Of a stretch of DNA of 64,000 bases, positions 1 through 11,516 are shown piece after piece. The position numbers and the translations under genes are program-made. Under the pieces are notes generated by a model, which made no database searches, was not told where the DNA came from, and saw nothing but the letters and a program-made list of their open reading frames with translations. Positions within the stretch are counted from its first letter, which is position 1, and each line of letters begins with the position of its first letter. This stretch comes from Rickettsia endosymbiont of Cantharis rufa (GTDB lineage Bacteria; Pseudomonadota; Alphaproteobacteria; Rickettsiales; Rickettsiaceae): contig NZ_OZ032150.1 of the NCBI RefSeq assembly GCF_964026445.1, forward strand, positions 558,001 to 622,000, written 5' to 3'.

Positions 1-626
<626 letters not shown>

Positions 627-818
627 CTATTTACTATATTACAAATAGATTGAAGAAAAAAGAATTTTTAAATTTTAAAAATTATATGGTTAATTGATTA
701 ATTTATAAAAATTAACTAATTACATTGACTTCATTAAAATAGATTAACATAATGCCGAGTCAACGAAATACCATGAAATATTAAATTTTAATAAAATAAT
801 CAAAAAAAGAAGATAACT

Positions 819-1658
819 ATGCCTAAAATTTCTAAGTTAATAAATGTTTTTAAATCCTGTATAGGAAGGGGGGGTAATACAAAAAAATGCAAAACCGCTC
901 CAGATGTGTTTCATGATTTACGTATTAGTATTAACAATAATCTTAATAGTAAGAACAGTAAAGATGTTAGTTTTGATGTGGTAGATAGCGCAAAAAACAA
1001 AAGTACCCTACATTATGTAACTGACTTAGCAAACCTCAAAGAGTTACTTCAAAAAAATGTTGATCCTAATATACAAGATGAGAATGGTAATACTGCTTTA
1101 GATGTTACAGGTAATTTTGAAAAAGCCAAAATGTTACTTGAATATGATGCTAGGGTGAATGACTATAAACAGATGAGTGAAATATTACATTACTGTGGTC
1201 GTAACTCAGTAGAAAACAAAATTATTCTTTCACTATTAATACATACTAATACTAATACTAATTTTACAAAAGCAAATTTAGTAAGACAATGTAAAGAACC
1301 GCATGAAAAGGCAGAGCGGCTAATAAAACGAATTGAAAAAATAGAAGGCTTAATATATCAAAGTAAAGAAGTAGAGACGTTAAGAGTATATGTTGATAGA
1401 TTACAGAACCTAAAAAATAAATATGAAAAAGCAAAAGATAGTAGCCAAGCTGTTTCAAAAATAATATTAGATTATATTGAAAATCAAGAGAGTTATGCTT
1501 TAAAAGCTAAACTTGTTACTATTTGTCAAAATCTAGGGTTAGTCGAAGATTATTCGGAAGTAGAGTCAGAAAATGAGGTAAGTAATTATTTGGATGAGGC
1601 TTTTGATTTGCTTGATACAGAATTAGCAGGAGAGGAATTTCAAAACTCAGCGTTATAA
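819..1658 (+). CDS. Ankyrin-repeat-like protein, function unknown
   Basis: A 279-residue protein. Residues about 65-118 read like two degenerate ankyrin repeats: an STLHYVTDLANLKELLQK helix pair, an NVDPNIQDENGNTALDV loop, then a KAKMLLEYDARVND second unit. The remainder (about 140-279) is lysine/glutamate-rich and predicted mainly helical, ending in a short acidic tail. There is no signal peptide or membrane segment. The start has AGAAG about 6 bases upstream. Ankyrin proteins in Rickettsia are often considered host-interaction candidates, but nothing in this sequence shows export or a target. Confidence 0.6.
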   Translation: MPKISKLINVFKSCIGRGGNTKKCKTAPDVFHDLRISINNNLNSKNSKDVSFDVVDSAKNKSTLHYVTDLANLKELLQKNVDPNIQDENGNTALDVTGNFEKAKMLLEYDARVNDYKQMSEILHYCGRNSVENKIILSLLIHTNTNTNFTKANLVRQCKEPHEKAERLIKRIEKIEGLIYQSKEVETLRVYVDRLQNLKNKYEKAKDSSQAVSKIILDYIENQESYALKAKLVTICQNLGLVEDYSEVESENEVSNYLDEAFDLLDTELAGEEFQNSAL

Positions 1659-1831
1659 CAAAACCCCCTGCAAAAGCGAGGATTCAAAAAATACTAAAAC
1701 TATAAAGAATTACTTGTTTTAAAAATCACAATTATTAAATATTTATAATATATATTTTAATAATTAGTAATAACTTTTTTAATTTCCAGTAATCTCCCTA
1801 ATTAATGTCTTTTAATATTTAGGATTTAATT

Positions 1832-2468
1832 ATGAAATTACTCGGATTAGTTATGCTTTTAAACCTAACAAATTTATTTTCTATGGTAAAAGTAGCTCCA
1901 ATAAAAGTAGCACCTGATTTTACGGCAGTATCAAAGCAAGGTACAATAGATTATCTATGTGATCATATAAAGCCATCTATTGAATTTTTTATTGTGCATG
2001 GTGACGGAATTAAGCATCAGTTTCAAAAAAAAACTATAGTAATAAAAAGCATGCAAAACTATTATTTGAACAGCATAAAAATAGTGGATTTAAAGAAGTA
2101 AATATGTCTCCTACAAAGCAGTTTATTAAAGAAATGATAAAAGGATGTGTTTCTTTCGTATCTAAACCAGGAGAGTCAATGTGCAAAGCAGTTACAAATT
2201 TAGAAAATTATTTAAAAGAATCGGGCTGGATTAACGAGGGGCAACGTTTTTTTTCATATAGATAGAATAGAGGTTCAAGACTCGACTCCTCTTACTCTAT
2301 TTCTCTGAAAGATATATTTGAATCTATTGAAGACGTTTCTACATATTGTGATAGGAATTGGGTACTAATATCCGGAGAGATAAGTATGTAATTGGGTATA
2401 TTATTAGTGTTGCTACATTTATCGAGCATATTATATTAAATCATGAACCGCTCTTAGTAAGAGTTTAG
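1832..2468 (+). pseudogene. Decayed hypothetical gene in at least four frame pieces
   Basis: The first piece (1832-2101, 89 codons) runs through a nine-A tract near 2026-2034. Beyond it, sense continues in another frame: KKHAKLLFEQHKNSGFKEV, then MSPTKQFIKEMIKGCVSF up to a stop at 2265. Further frames hold HIDRIEVQDSTPLTLF and, near 2310-2390, KDIFESIEDVSTYCDRNWV. The last piece, VIGYIISVATFIEHIIL, ends at 2468 and overlaps the stop of the convergent tlc gene. I do not recognise the family. The parts read as one ancestral protein of about 210 residues broken by one-base shifts. Confidence 0.6.
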
Positions 2469-3988
2469 TGTTGTATCATCTTATTATAATGTTTCGATAA
2501 AACTTTTACGCCGTATAGCCATAATAGACATACGATAATAAAGCTAAACATTAATAATCCGGCTATATCGTTATGTACTGCGTTTGGGAAAATGCTAAAA
2601 GATATAAATTGAATAATAGCACCTATGGATTTACCGATTTTAGTACCCATCACATCAACAGCTGCTTTACCTTTAGTTTTCATTTCACTATCAAGTGGAA
2701 TATAAACCATTTCTTTAGTAGCATCGAAAAGCGAATATTTTACGGATTTAGAAAGTACATGCCAAAGCCCGCCGATAAAAACTATAACAACAAGCGGTGA
2801 ACTATAGCCAAGAGTGTTTACGATATTTTCTAAGTGATTTTCAAAAACTGTAAATGAAAAGAACATAACGCCTGCTCCAAACATCATAATTGGTGTTATA
2901 ATAGCTCCCCAAAACCAACCGCATATTCTAATTAAACTACTCCCTAAAAATGCACTAACTAAAGTAAGTACTCCTGTCCAAAAAAACACTTCACCGTGAT
3001 ATGAAATAAAATCTTTTGTTGTAGGGTAAAGTTGTTTTATTTTTGACATCCATAACCCTTCTATTAAGCTAATACTCATAGAATAAGACATTACAAGAAG
3101 ACAAATAAGGCCAAGATATTTAGAAGTTAATATTACTTTCGCACTTTCGACTAAGCTTAATTTTAATACATCTGTTCTTTGATTTTTAAATTTAATATTT
3201 TTGTCGGTTTCTACAACTGACTTATCAATAAATTTATGGAGAGCTAGACAAATTAATCCGGATATTAAAATAACCGTAATGAATGATTTTAAAAGAATCT
3301 CATTTGAATCATGCAGATGGGAAAATAAAGGTAGTAAGAAATGATTGCTCTTAGCAAAATAAATAATTATAGTTCCTGAGATAAGTAAATTAGTTTGTCC
3401 AAATAAAGTAAAAAATGAGTAAAATCTTGGTGCTTCTTCGATTTTAGTAATTTTATTTGCAAGCTGCCAATATAAAAGGGTAAATACTATTACTGGCCAT
3501 AGTTCCCCCATAATATAAAATAATACTAAACTCCACTGCCCCCAAATTATTAAAAACCATTTTAAATGAGGAAGAAGTGTTGTATAGTGCTTGATTAACT
3601 CAGGATCGGGATGGAAGAAATCTCTATATGGGAATAGAACAAAACCAAAAATTGCGAAGAAAAATAAAAAAGTACCGGTAATTATTCTAAAAACCTGCTC
3701 TGTAGTAATAATATTACAGAGTTTAGAATAAAGAATAACAAATAAAATACCCATGGGCATTTCACCCCAAAGTTTAATAAAACTCAATACTTCTGAGCTA
3801 ATTAAGGTAACAACAAAACTATCTTTAATACTACGAACTAAGTTTTGATTAAGTAAGATAAAGAACATTAGTAAAGCCATCGGAATGAATTTGGTTAATT
3901 CATACGATCTAATCGGCCATACGATATGTCTAAATCTACTATTTCTCGCCCTGTTCCACATTGTGAAATTAGAATTCACGGTACCCAT
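2465..3988 (-). CDS. tlcB: Tlc-family nucleotide translocase (probably Tlc2/TlcB)
   Basis: A 507-residue polytopic inner-membrane protein of the ATP/ADP translocase (Tlc, TC 2.A.12) family, which lets rickettsiae exchange nucleotides with the host cytosol. About 12 hydrophobic segments are visible, and the N-terminal stretch [19 protein letters not shown] is typical of the family. Rickettsiae encode five paralogues. Closeness to mdh suggests the second paralogue, but this rests on remembered gene order and not on an alignment. Substrate cannot be read from the sequence; some paralogues carry ATP/ADP and others CTP/UTP/GDP or GTP/GDP. It is separated from pyrG by an RPE-1. Confidence 0.9.
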   Translation of the reverse strand: MGTVNSNFTMWNRARNSRFRHIVWPIRSYELTKFIPMALLMFFILLNQNLVRSIKDSFVVTLISSEVLSFIKLWGEMPMGILFVILYSKLCNIITTEQVFRIITGTFLFFFAIFGFVLFPYRDFFHPDPELIKHYTTLLPHLKWFLIIWGQWSLVLFYIMGELWPVIVFTLLYWQLANKITKIEEAPRFYSFFTLFGQTNLLISGTIIIYFAKSNHFLLPLFSHLHDSNEILLKSFITVILISGLICLALHKFIDKSVVETDKNIKFKNQRTDVLKLSLVESAKVILTSKYLGLICLLVMSYSMSISLIEGLWMSKIKQLYPTTKDFISYHGEVFFWTGVLTLVSAFLGSSLIRICGWFWGAIITPIMMFGAGVMFFSFTVFENHLENIVNTLGYSSPLVVIVFIGGLWHVLSKSVKYSLFDATKEMVYIPLDSEMKTKGKAAVDVMGTKIGKSIGAIIQFISFSIFPNAVHNDIAGLLMFSFIIVCLLWLYGVKVLSKHYNKMIQH

Positions 3989-4009
3989 TAATTTACTATG
4001 AGCTTATTT

Positions 4010-4150
4010 TTTTAGATTTCTTCCCAAACTCTACTTCTAGAGGTAATTTGTACGTCGATCCGGTACTCGAATCCTCGTGTACTAGTGTGTACGCTGTGGT
4101 TCTGTGTTCCGTGTCTCCTTCAAATTCCTTCTTATAAGCGAATTTAGAAA
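4010..4150 (-). repeat. Rickettsia palindromic element RPE-1, intergenic
   Basis: The minus strand is open through the element and would encode [18 protein letters not shown] followed by [18 protein letters not shown], the RPE-1 signature also found in frame in msbA. It lies between tlc and pyrG and is not part of a gene. Confidence 0.85.
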
Positions 4151-4264
4151 GAAATCTAATGCAACCTAGATTATAATAAAAATTATGTCAAGGTCTTTTA
4201 AAATAACCCCATATATTGTTGATTATTTTTATACTCGTTGAACTTTGTGTAACTCTTTTTTATT

Positions 4265-5875
4265 TTATTTCTGAGTATACTCAATTGCAGCTTTAACAAA
4301 CTGAATAAATAACGGATGAGCTTCAAATGGCTTAGATTTAAACTCGGGATGAAATTGTACTCCCACAAACCATCTTAAAAAAGGTAATTCAATTATTTCT
4401 ACAATTTGTTTATCTTCAGAAAAACCGCTAAATACTATCCCGTTTTTTTCAAAAATATTTTGAAAATCATTGTTTAATTTATATCTATGACGATGTCTTT
4501 CGTTTATTTCAAGTTTGTTATAAGCATTAGCTGCAATCGTATTCGGTATTAAACTACAAGGGTAAGAACCGAGCCGCATAGTCTTTTTTACATTTTCTAT
4601 AGTTATTTTCGAGTTTTCACAGCTTTTATTTATTTTCTCAATAATTTTTGTACCGTCTACTTTAAATTCTTCCGTTACTGCATCTTTAATACCGATTAAA
4701 TTTTGAGCTATTTCAATCATCGCAAGTTGCATACCGAGACATATACCTAAAAAAGGTATGTTATTAGTGCGAGCATATTTTATTGCTATAATTTTTCCTT
4801 CAGTTGCTCGTTCTCCAAATCCTCCCGGAACTAAAATTCCATCCACGCCTAATAATTTTTTATTAATACCCTCTTCAGTTAGACTTTCAGCATTTATCCA
4901 TACTAGATCAATTTTATATTTATAATAAATACCGGCATGGTCAAGTGCTTCGATTACTGATTTATAAGCATCTTTTAATTTATGATATTTAGCTATTATA
5001 GCAATTCTTACTTTAGAGTTAGAATTTTTCAGCCTATCAATTATCTCATACCACTTATCTAATTTAGACGGCATAACATTAGTATTAAAAAATTTTAATA
5101 CTTTATTGTCAAGACCTGAATTGTGATATGCAATCGGTACTAAATATATATTTTTTTGATCTATTGCTGGAATAACATGTTCAGACTCTATATTACAAAA
5201 TAAAGCTATTTTATCCATTTCACGTTTTGAAATGTTACGTTCTGCACGACACAATAACATATTAGGCGAAATACCTATAGAGCGTAATTCCTTAACTGAG
5301 TGTTGAGTAGGTTTTGTTTTTAATTCACGGGCGGTTTTAACATAAGGTAATAATGTTAAGTGAATAAATAAACAATTTCTGCTTTTTAATTCATTACCGA
5401 TTTGCCTTATAGCTTCAAAAAACGGTAAACCCTCAATATCACCAACCGTACCGCCTATTTCACAAATAATAAAATCAAAACCCTTGGTGCTTGAGAGTAT
5501 AAAATCTTTTATTATATTCGTAACATGCGGGATAACTTGAACAGTGACGCCGGTGTAATTTCCTAGACGTTCATCTTTAAGTAATTTTGAGTATATCGCT
5601 CCTGTCGTTATGCTATCAAACTTGCATGAGGAAACTCCGGTAAAACGTTCATAATGCCCAAGATCTAGATCGGTTTCTGCTCCGTCATCCGTTACATATA
5701 CTTCTCCGTGTTCGTGAGGATTCATAGTTCCGGGGTCAACATTAAGATATGGATCTAGTTTTCGTACGCACACTTTAAATCCTTTCGCTTGCAATAGCAT
5801 AGCAAGAGATGCGGCGGTTAGACCTTTACCGAGTGACGAAACAACGCCGCCGGTAACAAAAATGAAACGTACCAT
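4265..5875 (-). CDS. pyrG: CTP synthase
   Basis: ATP-dependent amination of UTP to CTP using glutamine-derived ammonia. At 536 residues it is full length. The synthetase domain begins [17 protein letters not shown] (phosphate-binding loop). The C-terminal class-I glutamine amidotransferase domain shows the nucleophile in GICLGMQLA and the catalytic His/Glu in GVQFHPEF. It starts 6 bases after the kdsB stop, so the two are almost certainly co-transcribed. The pairing makes sense because KdsB consumes CTP. No damage or palindromic insertion is seen. Confidence 0.98.
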   Translation of the reverse strand: MVRFIFVTGGVVSSLGKGLTAASLAMLLQAKGFKVCVRKLDPYLNVDPGTMNPHEHGEVYVTDDGAETDLDLGHYERFTGVSSCKFDSITTGAIYSKLLKDERLGNYTGVTVQVIPHVTNIIKDFILSSTKGFDFIICEIGGTVGDIEGLPFFEAIRQIGNELKSRNCLFIHLTLLPYVKTARELKTKPTQHSVKELRSIGISPNMLLCRAERNISKREMDKIALFCNIESEHVIPAIDQKNIYLVPIAYHNSGLDNKVLKFFNTNVMPSKLDKWYEIIDRLKNSNSKVRIAIIAKYHKLKDAYKSVIEALDHAGIYYKYKIDLVWINAESLTEEGINKKLLGVDGILVPGGFGERATEGKIIAIKYARTNNIPFLGICLGMQLAMIEIAQNLIGIKDAVTEEFKVDGTKIIEKINKSCENSKITIENVKKTMRLGSYPCSLIPNTIAANAYNKLEINERHRHRYKLNNDFQNIFEKNGIVFSGFSEDKQIVEIIELPFLRWFVGVQFHPEFKSKPFEAHPLFIQFVKAAIEYTQK

Positions 5876-5881
5876 TATTTA

Positions 5882-6622
5882 TTATAAACCTATTTTACTA
5901 ATATTTTCGTAAAATTTTATTGCTTTTTTTAAATCTTCTTCCGTATCTACGGAAATAGGAACATTATCAACTAGACATGTACCTATAGTCATACCATTTT
6001 CAAGAATACGTAATTGTTCTAAACGTTCTGTTTTTTCTAAAAAAGTTGGCTTAAGAGATACAAATTTTTCTAAAGCACTTTTACGAAAGCCATACATGCC
6101 TACATGATATAAAAATTCTTCTGTACCGTTTGGAATAAGACTACGCGAAAAATACAATGCTTTCCCCGCCGAGTCAACGGCTACGGTAATATTACTACTA
6201 GCTTCCACTGATCCCCTATCTACTTTTACTACCGGTGTAACAATATCGTATTCGCTGTTTTTTAAATACTCTATAATTTTCAAAATAGAGCTAGGTTCAA
6301 TGAAAGGCATATCTCCCTGTACATTAACTATGTAATTAATATTTTGATTATTTGGAATTAATTTAAAAGCTTCGTAAGTACGGTCAGTACCGGTTGGGAT
6401 AGCACTATCCGTGAATATTACTTTCCCCCCAGCTTTTTTAATAATGTTTGCTATCTCTTCCGAGTCGGTCGCAACGTATGTATGTTCAAAGTCCGCCTGA
6501 ATTACTTGTTTAAATACTCTCTCGATTAAAGTTATAGAGCCGATAAGTTGTAAAGGTTTTTGTTTAAGCCTAGTTGAACTTAGTCTTGAGGGAATAATTA
6601 TAGCCACGTCCTGATGCCGCAT
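5882..6622 (-). CDS. kdsB: 3-deoxy-manno-octulosonate cytidylyltransferase
   Basis: Activates Kdo: CTP + Kdo to CMP-Kdo + PPi, the donor for the LPS inner core. 246 residues, the usual size. The N-terminal nucleotide-binding motif [19 protein letters not shown] and the [10 protein letters not shown] segment with its metal/nucleotide-binding aspartate are present. It is first in a kdsB-pyrG operon on the minus strand. A 300-base spacer with a palindromic element separates it from the divergent tRNA pair. Confidence 0.96.
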   Translation of the reverse strand: MRHQDVAIIIPSRLSSTRLKQKPLQLIGSITLIERVFKQVIQADFEHTYVATDSEEIANIIKKAGGKVIFTDSAIPTGTDRTYEAFKLIPNNQNINYIVNVQGDMPFIEPSSILKIIEYLKNSEYDIVTPVVKVDRGSVEASSNITVAVDSAGKALYFSRSLIPNGTEEFLYHVGMYGFRKSALEKFVSLKPTFLEKTERLEQLRILENGMTIGTCLVDNVPISVDTEEDLKKAIKFYENISKIGL

Positions 6623-6765
6623 AAACTGCCTATATTTAAATTAAAAAATAATTGTTGACAGATTAGCCTTTTTCGGCGATAAAGTAAAACATAATTTTTG
6701 AATATATTTTATGCTTAGGTGTCATCCTGTAGCCTTGCTGGTGTTATTGCATAACTCATTTATAT

Positions 6766-6902
6766 GCCATTCCCGCGTAGGCGGGAATCCAGTAAAACCT
6801 ATAAAAAACTTGTTTTTATAGGTTTATTCTATACAAACATGTAACTTCTGTATCAATATTGAAGTTATTTTTCTGGATCCCCGCCTACGCGGGGACGACA
6901 TC
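6766..6902. repeat. Palindromic element, CATTCCCGCG...GCGGGAAT family
   Basis: The arms CATTCCCGCGTAGGCGGGAA and CCCCGCCTACGCGGGGA pair as a long stem. The interior (GTAAAACCTATAAAAAACTT...) recurs at about 33.3 kb. It lies directly upstream of tRNA-Lys. Confidence 0.85.
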
Positions 6903-6920
6903 AGGTACAAATATATTTAA

Positions 6921-6996
6921 GAGCTCGTAGCTCAGTTGGTAGAGCATTTGACTTTTAATCAAAGGGTCCCGGGTTCGAATCCCGGCGAGCTCACCA
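6921..6996 (+). tRNA. tRNA-Lys (anticodon UUU)
   Basis: Acceptor arms GAGCTCG and CGAGCTC pair. The D-arm is GCTCAGTTGGTAGAGC, the anticodon loop is CTTTTAA, and the T loop is GTTCGAATC. The 3' CCA is encoded. It reads the AAA/AAG codons. Confidence 0.97.
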
Positions 6997-7019
6997 CATC
7001 CACAATATCCTTTAATTGT

Positions 7020-7096
7020 GGGTTTGTAGCTCAGCTGGTTAGAGCACACGCCTGATAAGCGTGAGGTCAGAAGTTCAAGTCTTCTCAAACCCACCA
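7020..7096 (+). tRNA. tRNA-Ile (anticodon GAU)
   Basis: Acceptor arms GGGTTTG and CAAACCC pair. The D-arm is GCTCAGCTGGTTAGAGC, the anticodon loop is CTGATAA, and the T loop is GTTCAAGTC. CCA is encoded. It lies 23 bases after tRNA-Lys, so the two are probably co-transcribed. Confidence 0.97.
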
Positions 7097-7101
7097 CTAA
7101 A

Positions 7102-7212
7102 TCCATTATACTTTTTCTTAATATTCAAACATACAATTTAGCATTGCCCGCATGGATCGACTTTTTCGTAATTGCCGCGCTTCTTTTAGTCACTTATCTC
7201 ATGATGATTTAG
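7102..7212 (+). pseudogene. Short membrane-protein remnant
   Basis: One frame after tRNA-Ile reads NLALPAWIDFFVIAALLLV then TYLMMI and a TAG stop. It looks like a lone transmembrane segment of a lost protein. No start or further frame is found. The rest of 7213-7345 shows no gene. Confidence 0.25.
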
Positions 7213-7345
7213 TATCTGCATAACAAAGCTTTATTTTCGCAGAGGAGATATTAAGAATTCGAGTCATGCAATAAAGCCAATATCGCTAAATAATGACGTT
7301 GAGTTTTACTTACTTATTAAATAACATTAAAAAATTAATTATCTA

Positions 7346-7374
7346 TTGATATTATCAATTTTTTTCTATATAAT
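7346..7374 (+). promoter_or_regulatory. Sigma-70 promoter for an orphan 5' gene stub
   Basis: TTGATA, a 17-base spacer and TATAAT form a near-consensus promoter. Downstream, AAGAGG precedes an ATG at 7399 starting MLDYKKA, which is cut after about seven codons by the IS1 at 7420. The remainder of that gene is not in this window. Confidence 0.6.
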
Positions 7375-7419
7375 CCACAAAAAAATTAAGAGGTTAATAT
7401 GCTAGATTATAAGAAAGCA

Positions 7420-8225
7420 GGTCGCGCCCCCCGTATTGCAGCTTAGCATGAATAGTCTATAATCCTCAAACAGTAATAAGAGAGAATTATAGTTAAGGAG
7501 TTATGGCAAGAATAGATGTTAAGTGTAGATATTGTAACGACACAGAAAAAGTAGTAAAGGCGGGATATTCAATTTCAAAACAACAGAGATATCAATGCAA
7601 GCAGTGTAATCGATATTTTCAACTGTAATATATTAATAATGCCTCTAAGCCTGGAGTCAAGGCTCAGATAGTAGATATGTCAATCAATGGCTCTGGAGTT
7701 AGGGATACAGTAAGAGTATTAAAAGTGGGTATCAATACGGTTATCCGTGTTTTAAAAAAATCTAGCGTTAAAAAAGATAAATCATTCTATCAATACGATA
7801 GAAGTAATTATTGCTCCTGAAATAGATGAACAATGGTCTTATGTACAGAATAAATCCAAACAAAGATGGCTTTGATATTCTTTGGATAAGATTTTGTTAA
7901 AAGTAGTTGCTTATACTTTTGGTACAAGATGTGATAGCACATCAGAATCATTACTGAAAAAAACCGGAGGATTTTAAGGTTACTTTTTACTTTACAGATG
8001 GATGGGGAAGTTATGCTAGGTTATTAGATCCCAAAAAACACATTGTTAGTAAAAAATATACTCAACGGATAGAACGGGGTAACTTAAATCTTAGAACAAG
8101 ATGCAAAAGACTGACACGTAAAACAATTTGTTTTTCCAAGTCATTGGATATTCATGATAAAGTCATCGGAACTCTTATTGAACGTATAGCATTTAATATC
8201 CACATCTGCAAAATGGAGGTGCGGC
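7420..8225 (+). mobile_element. IS1-family insertion sequence, transposase frameshifted (copy A)
   Basis: About 806 bases bounded by related ends, GGTCGCGCCCCCCGTATTGC and (inverted) GGCCGCACCTCCATTTTGCA. The transposase reads MARIDVKCRYCNDTEKVVKA, a zinc-finger-like N-terminal domain with paired cysteines, then stops at 7626. Sense resumes in other frames as DEQWSYVQNKSKQRW, FTDGWGSYARLLDPKKH and IERGNLNLRTRCKRLTRKT, the InsB-type catalytic region. Several stops and frameshifts make it inactive. Unlike the other full copies it lacks the 24-base duplication near the start. No direct repeat flanks it. Confidence 0.85.
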
Positions 8226-8454
8226 CTAGAAGATGTTCTATTTCAGGCAAGCTTAACTTCTCACTATTTAAATTCAATATTATATTAAAAGCTTTTTTTA
8301 ATTCTTCTGCTGAGTAGGACATTTTATGAGAGAAATTATACTCAGGAAATAATTCCGGATGTTCACCCGCAAATTTTCCTTGAAGATTTGTATAAAATTC
8401 GTGTACTTTTATATATTGTTCTTGCAAAAATGTAGAAAAACTAGTCATATCCAT
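8226..8454 (-). pseudogene. Hypothetical gene truncated by IS1
   Basis: Begins MDMTSFSTFLQEQYIKVHEF at 8454 and reads about 76 codons (…LSLPEIEHLLG) before running into the IS1 right end. The remaining codons of the open frame belong to the IS. The family is not recognised. It follows a second decayed minus-strand gene upstream. Confidence 0.5.
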
Positions 8455-8501
8455 TGTTTTGATAAGGCTATTATCAAAAATAAGAGGATATACAACGTCA
8501 T

Positions 8502-8985
8502 CTAGCTATAGCTAATACCAAAACCGATCGCTGTTAATAAGGGTAAATTTTTTACGATAAAGTCATTTAAATTATCAAAGTTATTTTTTTATATTAAATA
8601 ATAACTCATTTATATAACCGTTTGTGGTGTGAGTGGCAGGAGCATAAGTACACACCACAATATTTCCTTTAACATCTTGTATATTATGTTGAGCAGTACC
8701 TGAATGGTAGGAAAATATATGTGCAATATTAGGTTTACTTTCTTCTGTATTTTGAGCAAATTCACTAGCATCATTCTTTAGAGCTAATTTTAAATTTGGT
8801 GGTGAAAGTAAATTTTCTTCAGAAAAATACTGATTGCCGCGAGCATAAATAAATATTTCTCTAGCCGAAAGAGTTTTTTGATTAAGATAAGTCAGTATAT
8901 CTTTTTCTTTATAAACAGTTGCTATATTTTCTTGATTATGTAAGCCTCCTAGGTCATAACCTTGTAGTATTATTTCTGCATATTT
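8502..8985 (-). pseudogene. Decayed hypothetical gene without start
   Basis: An open minus-strand frame of about 130 codons without a usable start. It includes AEIILQGYDLGGLHNQENIA, LSAREIFIYARGNQYF and KGNIVVCTYAPATHTTNGY, then stops at an A-rich run near 8590. Sense continues in a shifted frame as NFDNLNDFIVKNLPLL, ending FGISYS at 8502. Function unknown. The 5' end is lost within 8986-9184, where I see no other gene. Confidence 0.5.
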
Positions 8986-9184
8986 TTACCCTATTAAGAT
9001 ATTAAATTTAAGAAAGAATTAAGTAATTGCAATAAGGTAAAAAAATAATAGCAGGTGATAATACGCTACTATCAATAATATATTTTATAGTATTGCATTA
9101 TATACAAATTCTTTTATTTTTACAAGAAAAATAGTTAATTTCTTAATAAATTGAATTTTAATCAAGAGGATTTTTTTTATTATC

Positions 9185-10723
9185 ATGAATTTCACTACTC
9201 AATTACGAAATAATAGCTTAACTAATTCTTGGCTCAAACTTGGTATTTTATCCTTGGGGCTTGCAGGTTTATACTCAATTATTTTAGTGGTATTACGTAC
9301 CCCACAATTATCAAGCTTTTTTCCGAATCCGCATATTTTCAAATCCGCTTTAATTATTCATGTTAATTTGTCAGTATTAATTTGGTTATTGTCTATTACT
9401 GCTAGTGTTTGGTCTTTGTCATACCCGCAATCCTCTATGTCATTCCCGCGAAAGCGAGAACCTATTCTTTTTTTTCTAGATCCCCACTTCCGCGGGAACG
9501 ACATACTGTGCAAACTCGCTTCTCTATCTACTCTCCTGATCGCTATTTCCCCAATAGCAGGGCATAATCCGGTGATTAATAATTATATACCAATGCTTGA
9601 GAATATAATATTTATTTGGGGATTAAGCTTATTTGGCGTTACGCTGATATTATATGCAATAAATATTTTATACCTCTTCGATTGGACGAACTTAAATAGT
9701 CTAGTTAATTTTACCATATTATCAACTATTATAATGTTTATTTTAAGTTTCGTTTGTTTTGGATGGTCTTATAACGGCTTGCAAAATATTATTGAAATTA
9801 TTCCAATTGAGATAGAATTTTATTATGAATTACTTTTTTGGAGCGGTGGTCATTTATTACAATTTATATATACCCAAATATTAATATTTATTTGGGTTAT
9901 TTTATTTAGAGAGTTAATAGCTAGAGAATTAAAATTCCAAAAATTTTATCTATTCTCACTTTATTTGAATTTCATTTTTGGTATTATTACTATATTCGGC
10001 CATGTGTCTTATGACATTATCGACGGAGCATTTAAAGAATTCTATACAAATCATATGAAATATCTAGGCGGCATTGCTCCTGTTTTATGTTTGGTCGGTA
10101 TGGGGATTGAGTTAGTGTGTTATTTCCACGCACCTTTATGTCATTCTCGCGAGAGCGGGAATCTAGAAAAAAAAGAATGGATTCCCGCTCTCGCGGGAAT
10201 GACATCAAATGACAAAGTAATCAAAACCACCTTACTTTGCTCCATTACTTTATTCTTACTCGGTGGGCTTATTGCAATGAATATCACAGGTATAAACGTA
10301 GTAATTCCTGCTCATTATCATGGCTCTATAGTAGGGATCAGTATTGCTTGCATGGGGTATAGTTATTTGGGTATAAATATCATTCCCGCAGGAGCGGGAA
10401 TCCAGAAAAAAATATTAGAAAGAATGGATTCCCGCTCCCGCGGGAATGATATAAAGAAACGCAGGAATGACATAATGAGTATAGCCGTCTACCTCCTAAC
10501 ATTCGGGCAGATTCTGCATATAGTCGGGCTGGCACTTGCTGGTGGTTACGGGGTTATGCGTAAGGATCCAAATAGCGTTATGCCGATGTCAGCTAAGCTA
10601 TTAATGGGAATGATGGGCGGGGGAGGGTTGATTTCTATAGTAGGCGGCTTGATGTTTGTATATATTTGTGTTAAAGTAATGTTTTTTAAAAGCATAAAAT
10701 TAGAATATGACCAAACCGTCTAG
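9185..10723 (+). CDS. Heme-copper oxidase subunit I-like membrane protein with three palindromic insertions
   Basis: 512 residues, polytopic. Histidine-bearing segments [42 protein letters not shown] and [16 protein letters not shown] resemble the helices that hold haem and copper in CcoN/NorB-type subunit I proteins. The CcoN-like assignment is by motif only, and a partner cytochrome-c subunit is absent nearby. Three palindromic elements are read in frame at residues about 84-107 ([12 protein letters not shown]…HFRGND), 318-340 (CHSRESGN…) and 398-422 ([10 protein letters not shown]…RSRGND). They appear to fall in loops between hydrophobic segments. The frame is open throughout, and the stop overlaps folE by 17 bases. 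Confidence 0.65.
   Translation: MNFTTQLRNNSLTNSWLKLGILSLGLAGLYSIILVVLRTPQLSSFFPNPHIFKSALIIHVNLSVLIWLLSITASVWSLSYPQSSMSFPRKREPILFFLDPHFRGNDILCKLASLSTLLIAISPIAGHNPVINNYIPMLENIIFIWGLSLFGVTLILYAINILYLFDWTNLNSLVNFTILSTIIMFILSFVCFGWSYNGLQNIIEIIPIEIEFYYELLFWSGGHLLQFIYTQILIFIWVILFRELIARELKFQKFYLFSLYLNFIFGIITIFGHVSYDIIDGAFKEFYTNHMKYLGGIAPVLCLVGMGIELVCYFHAPLCHSRESGNLEKKEWIPALAGMTSNDKVIKTTLLCSITLFLLGGLIAMNITGINVVIPAHYHGSIVGISIACMGYSYLGINIIPAGAGIQKKILERMDSRSRGNDIKKRRNDIMSIAVYLLTFGQILHIVGLALAGGYGVMRKDPNSVMPMSAKLLMGMMGGGGLISIVGGLMFVYICVKVMFFKSIKLEYDQTV
9438..9505. repeat. In-frame palindromic element 1 of 3 in the oxidase-like gene
   Basis: Arms CATTCCCGCGAAAGCGAGAA and CCCCACTTCCGCGGGAACGA. It adds about 22 codons. 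Confidence 0.85.
10139..10205. repeat. In-frame palindromic element 2 of 3
   Basis: Arms CATTCTCGCGAGAGCGGGAA and TTCCCGCTCTCGCGGGAATG. The stem core GAGAGCGGG/CCCGCTCTC matches exactly within this copy and differs from the neighbouring copies. Confidence 0.88.
10379..10451. repeat. In-frame palindromic element 3 of 3
   Basis: Arms CATTCCCGCAGGAGCGGGAA and TTCCCGCTCCCGCGGGAATG; the core GGAGCGGG pairs with CCCGCTCC. A lone half-arm (GCAGGAATGACAT) follows at about 10461. Confidence 0.85.
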
Positions 10724-11279
10724 AGAAGAAGCTAAGGAAGCGGTAAGAACATTATTAAAATTTATCGGCGAAGATCCAAATAGAGAAGGGTTACTTAAAA
10801 CGCCTGATAGGGTCATTAACAGCTATACGGAAATATTTTCCGGTTATGAAAAGGATGTAGCGGAAATATTAAATACAAAATTTTACGATACTTGTAATTT
10901 TCAAGATTTTATTTCGTTGGAAGGCATAAGATTCGCCTCTTTTTGCGAACATCATATGTTGCCTTTTAACGGTACGGTACATATAGCTTATATTCCCGAT
11001 AATTGCATTGTTGGCATAAGTAAGCTAGCACGAATAGTAAATGTTTTTTCTAAAAGATTACAAATTCAAGAAAAAATGACGGTACAGATAGCAGAAAGTG
11101 TGCAAGAGAATTTAAAGCCGCTTGGCGTTGCCGTTAAGATTTCTGCTCTGCATAGCTGTATGTCAATGCGCGGTGTTATGCAAGATAATAGCTTTATGAA
11201 TACAATGCATTATACGGGTATATTTGCTGAGCAGCAGAAATATCGTCATGAGTTTTTAAACCTTACTGCTAAAAAGTAG
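10707..11279 (+). CDS. folE: GTP cyclohydrolase I
   Basis: Converts GTP to 7,8-dihydroneopterin triphosphate, the first step of tetrahydrofolate synthesis. 190 residues, normal for the bacterial core enzyme. Zinc/active-site motifs CEHHMLPF and [11 protein letters not shown] are intact, as are [15 protein letters not shown] and [20 protein letters not shown]. It begins inside the 3' end of the oxidase-like gene, so translation is likely coupled. No palindromic insertion is present. Confidence 0.96.
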   Translation: MTKPSREEAKEAVRTLLKFIGEDPNREGLLKTPDRVINSYTEIFSGYEKDVAEILNTKFYDTCNFQDFISLEGIRFASFCEHHMLPFNGTVHIAYIPDNCIVGISKLARIVNVFSKRLQIQEKMTVQIAESVQENLKPLGVAVKISALHSCMSMRGVMQDNSFMNTMHYTGIFAEQQKYRHEFLNLTAKK

Positions 11280-11348
11280 AATACGATTTTATCATGCCGT
11301 GATTTGTTGTTATAGTGTGATGTCATTCCTGTGTGGTATTGTGTGGAT

Positions 11349-11470
11349 ACAGATGTCATTCCCGCGAAAGCGGGAATCCAGAAAAAAACATAAATACGGT
11401 AAGTTTTTAAAATTAAAAGCTCGATTTATCACGCTTTACCCTGGATTCCCGCTTCCGCGAGAATGATATA
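11349..11470. repeat. Palindromic element between folE and proS
   Basis: Arms CATTCCCGCGAAAGCGGGAA and TTCCCGCTTCCGCGAGAATG. The interior (AAAGCTCGATTTATCACGCT) is shared with copies at 26.7, 35.1, 39.8 and 58.7 kb. Confidence 0.85.
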
Positions 11471-11516
11471 TGGAGTCGCAGAATGACAAGCTTATATATT
11501 AAACTAAAAAAATTCT

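Noticed and set aside
4265..6622. kdsB-pyrG-tlc as a single nucleotide-supply operon
   Set aside because: kdsB and pyrG are tight, but a 276-base gap with an RPE-1 separates pyrG from tlc, so co-transcription with tlc is unsupported.
6885..7106. 73-codon minus-strand ORF
   Set aside because: It is the antisense of the tRNA-Lys and tRNA-Ile genes; both fold as complete tRNAs.
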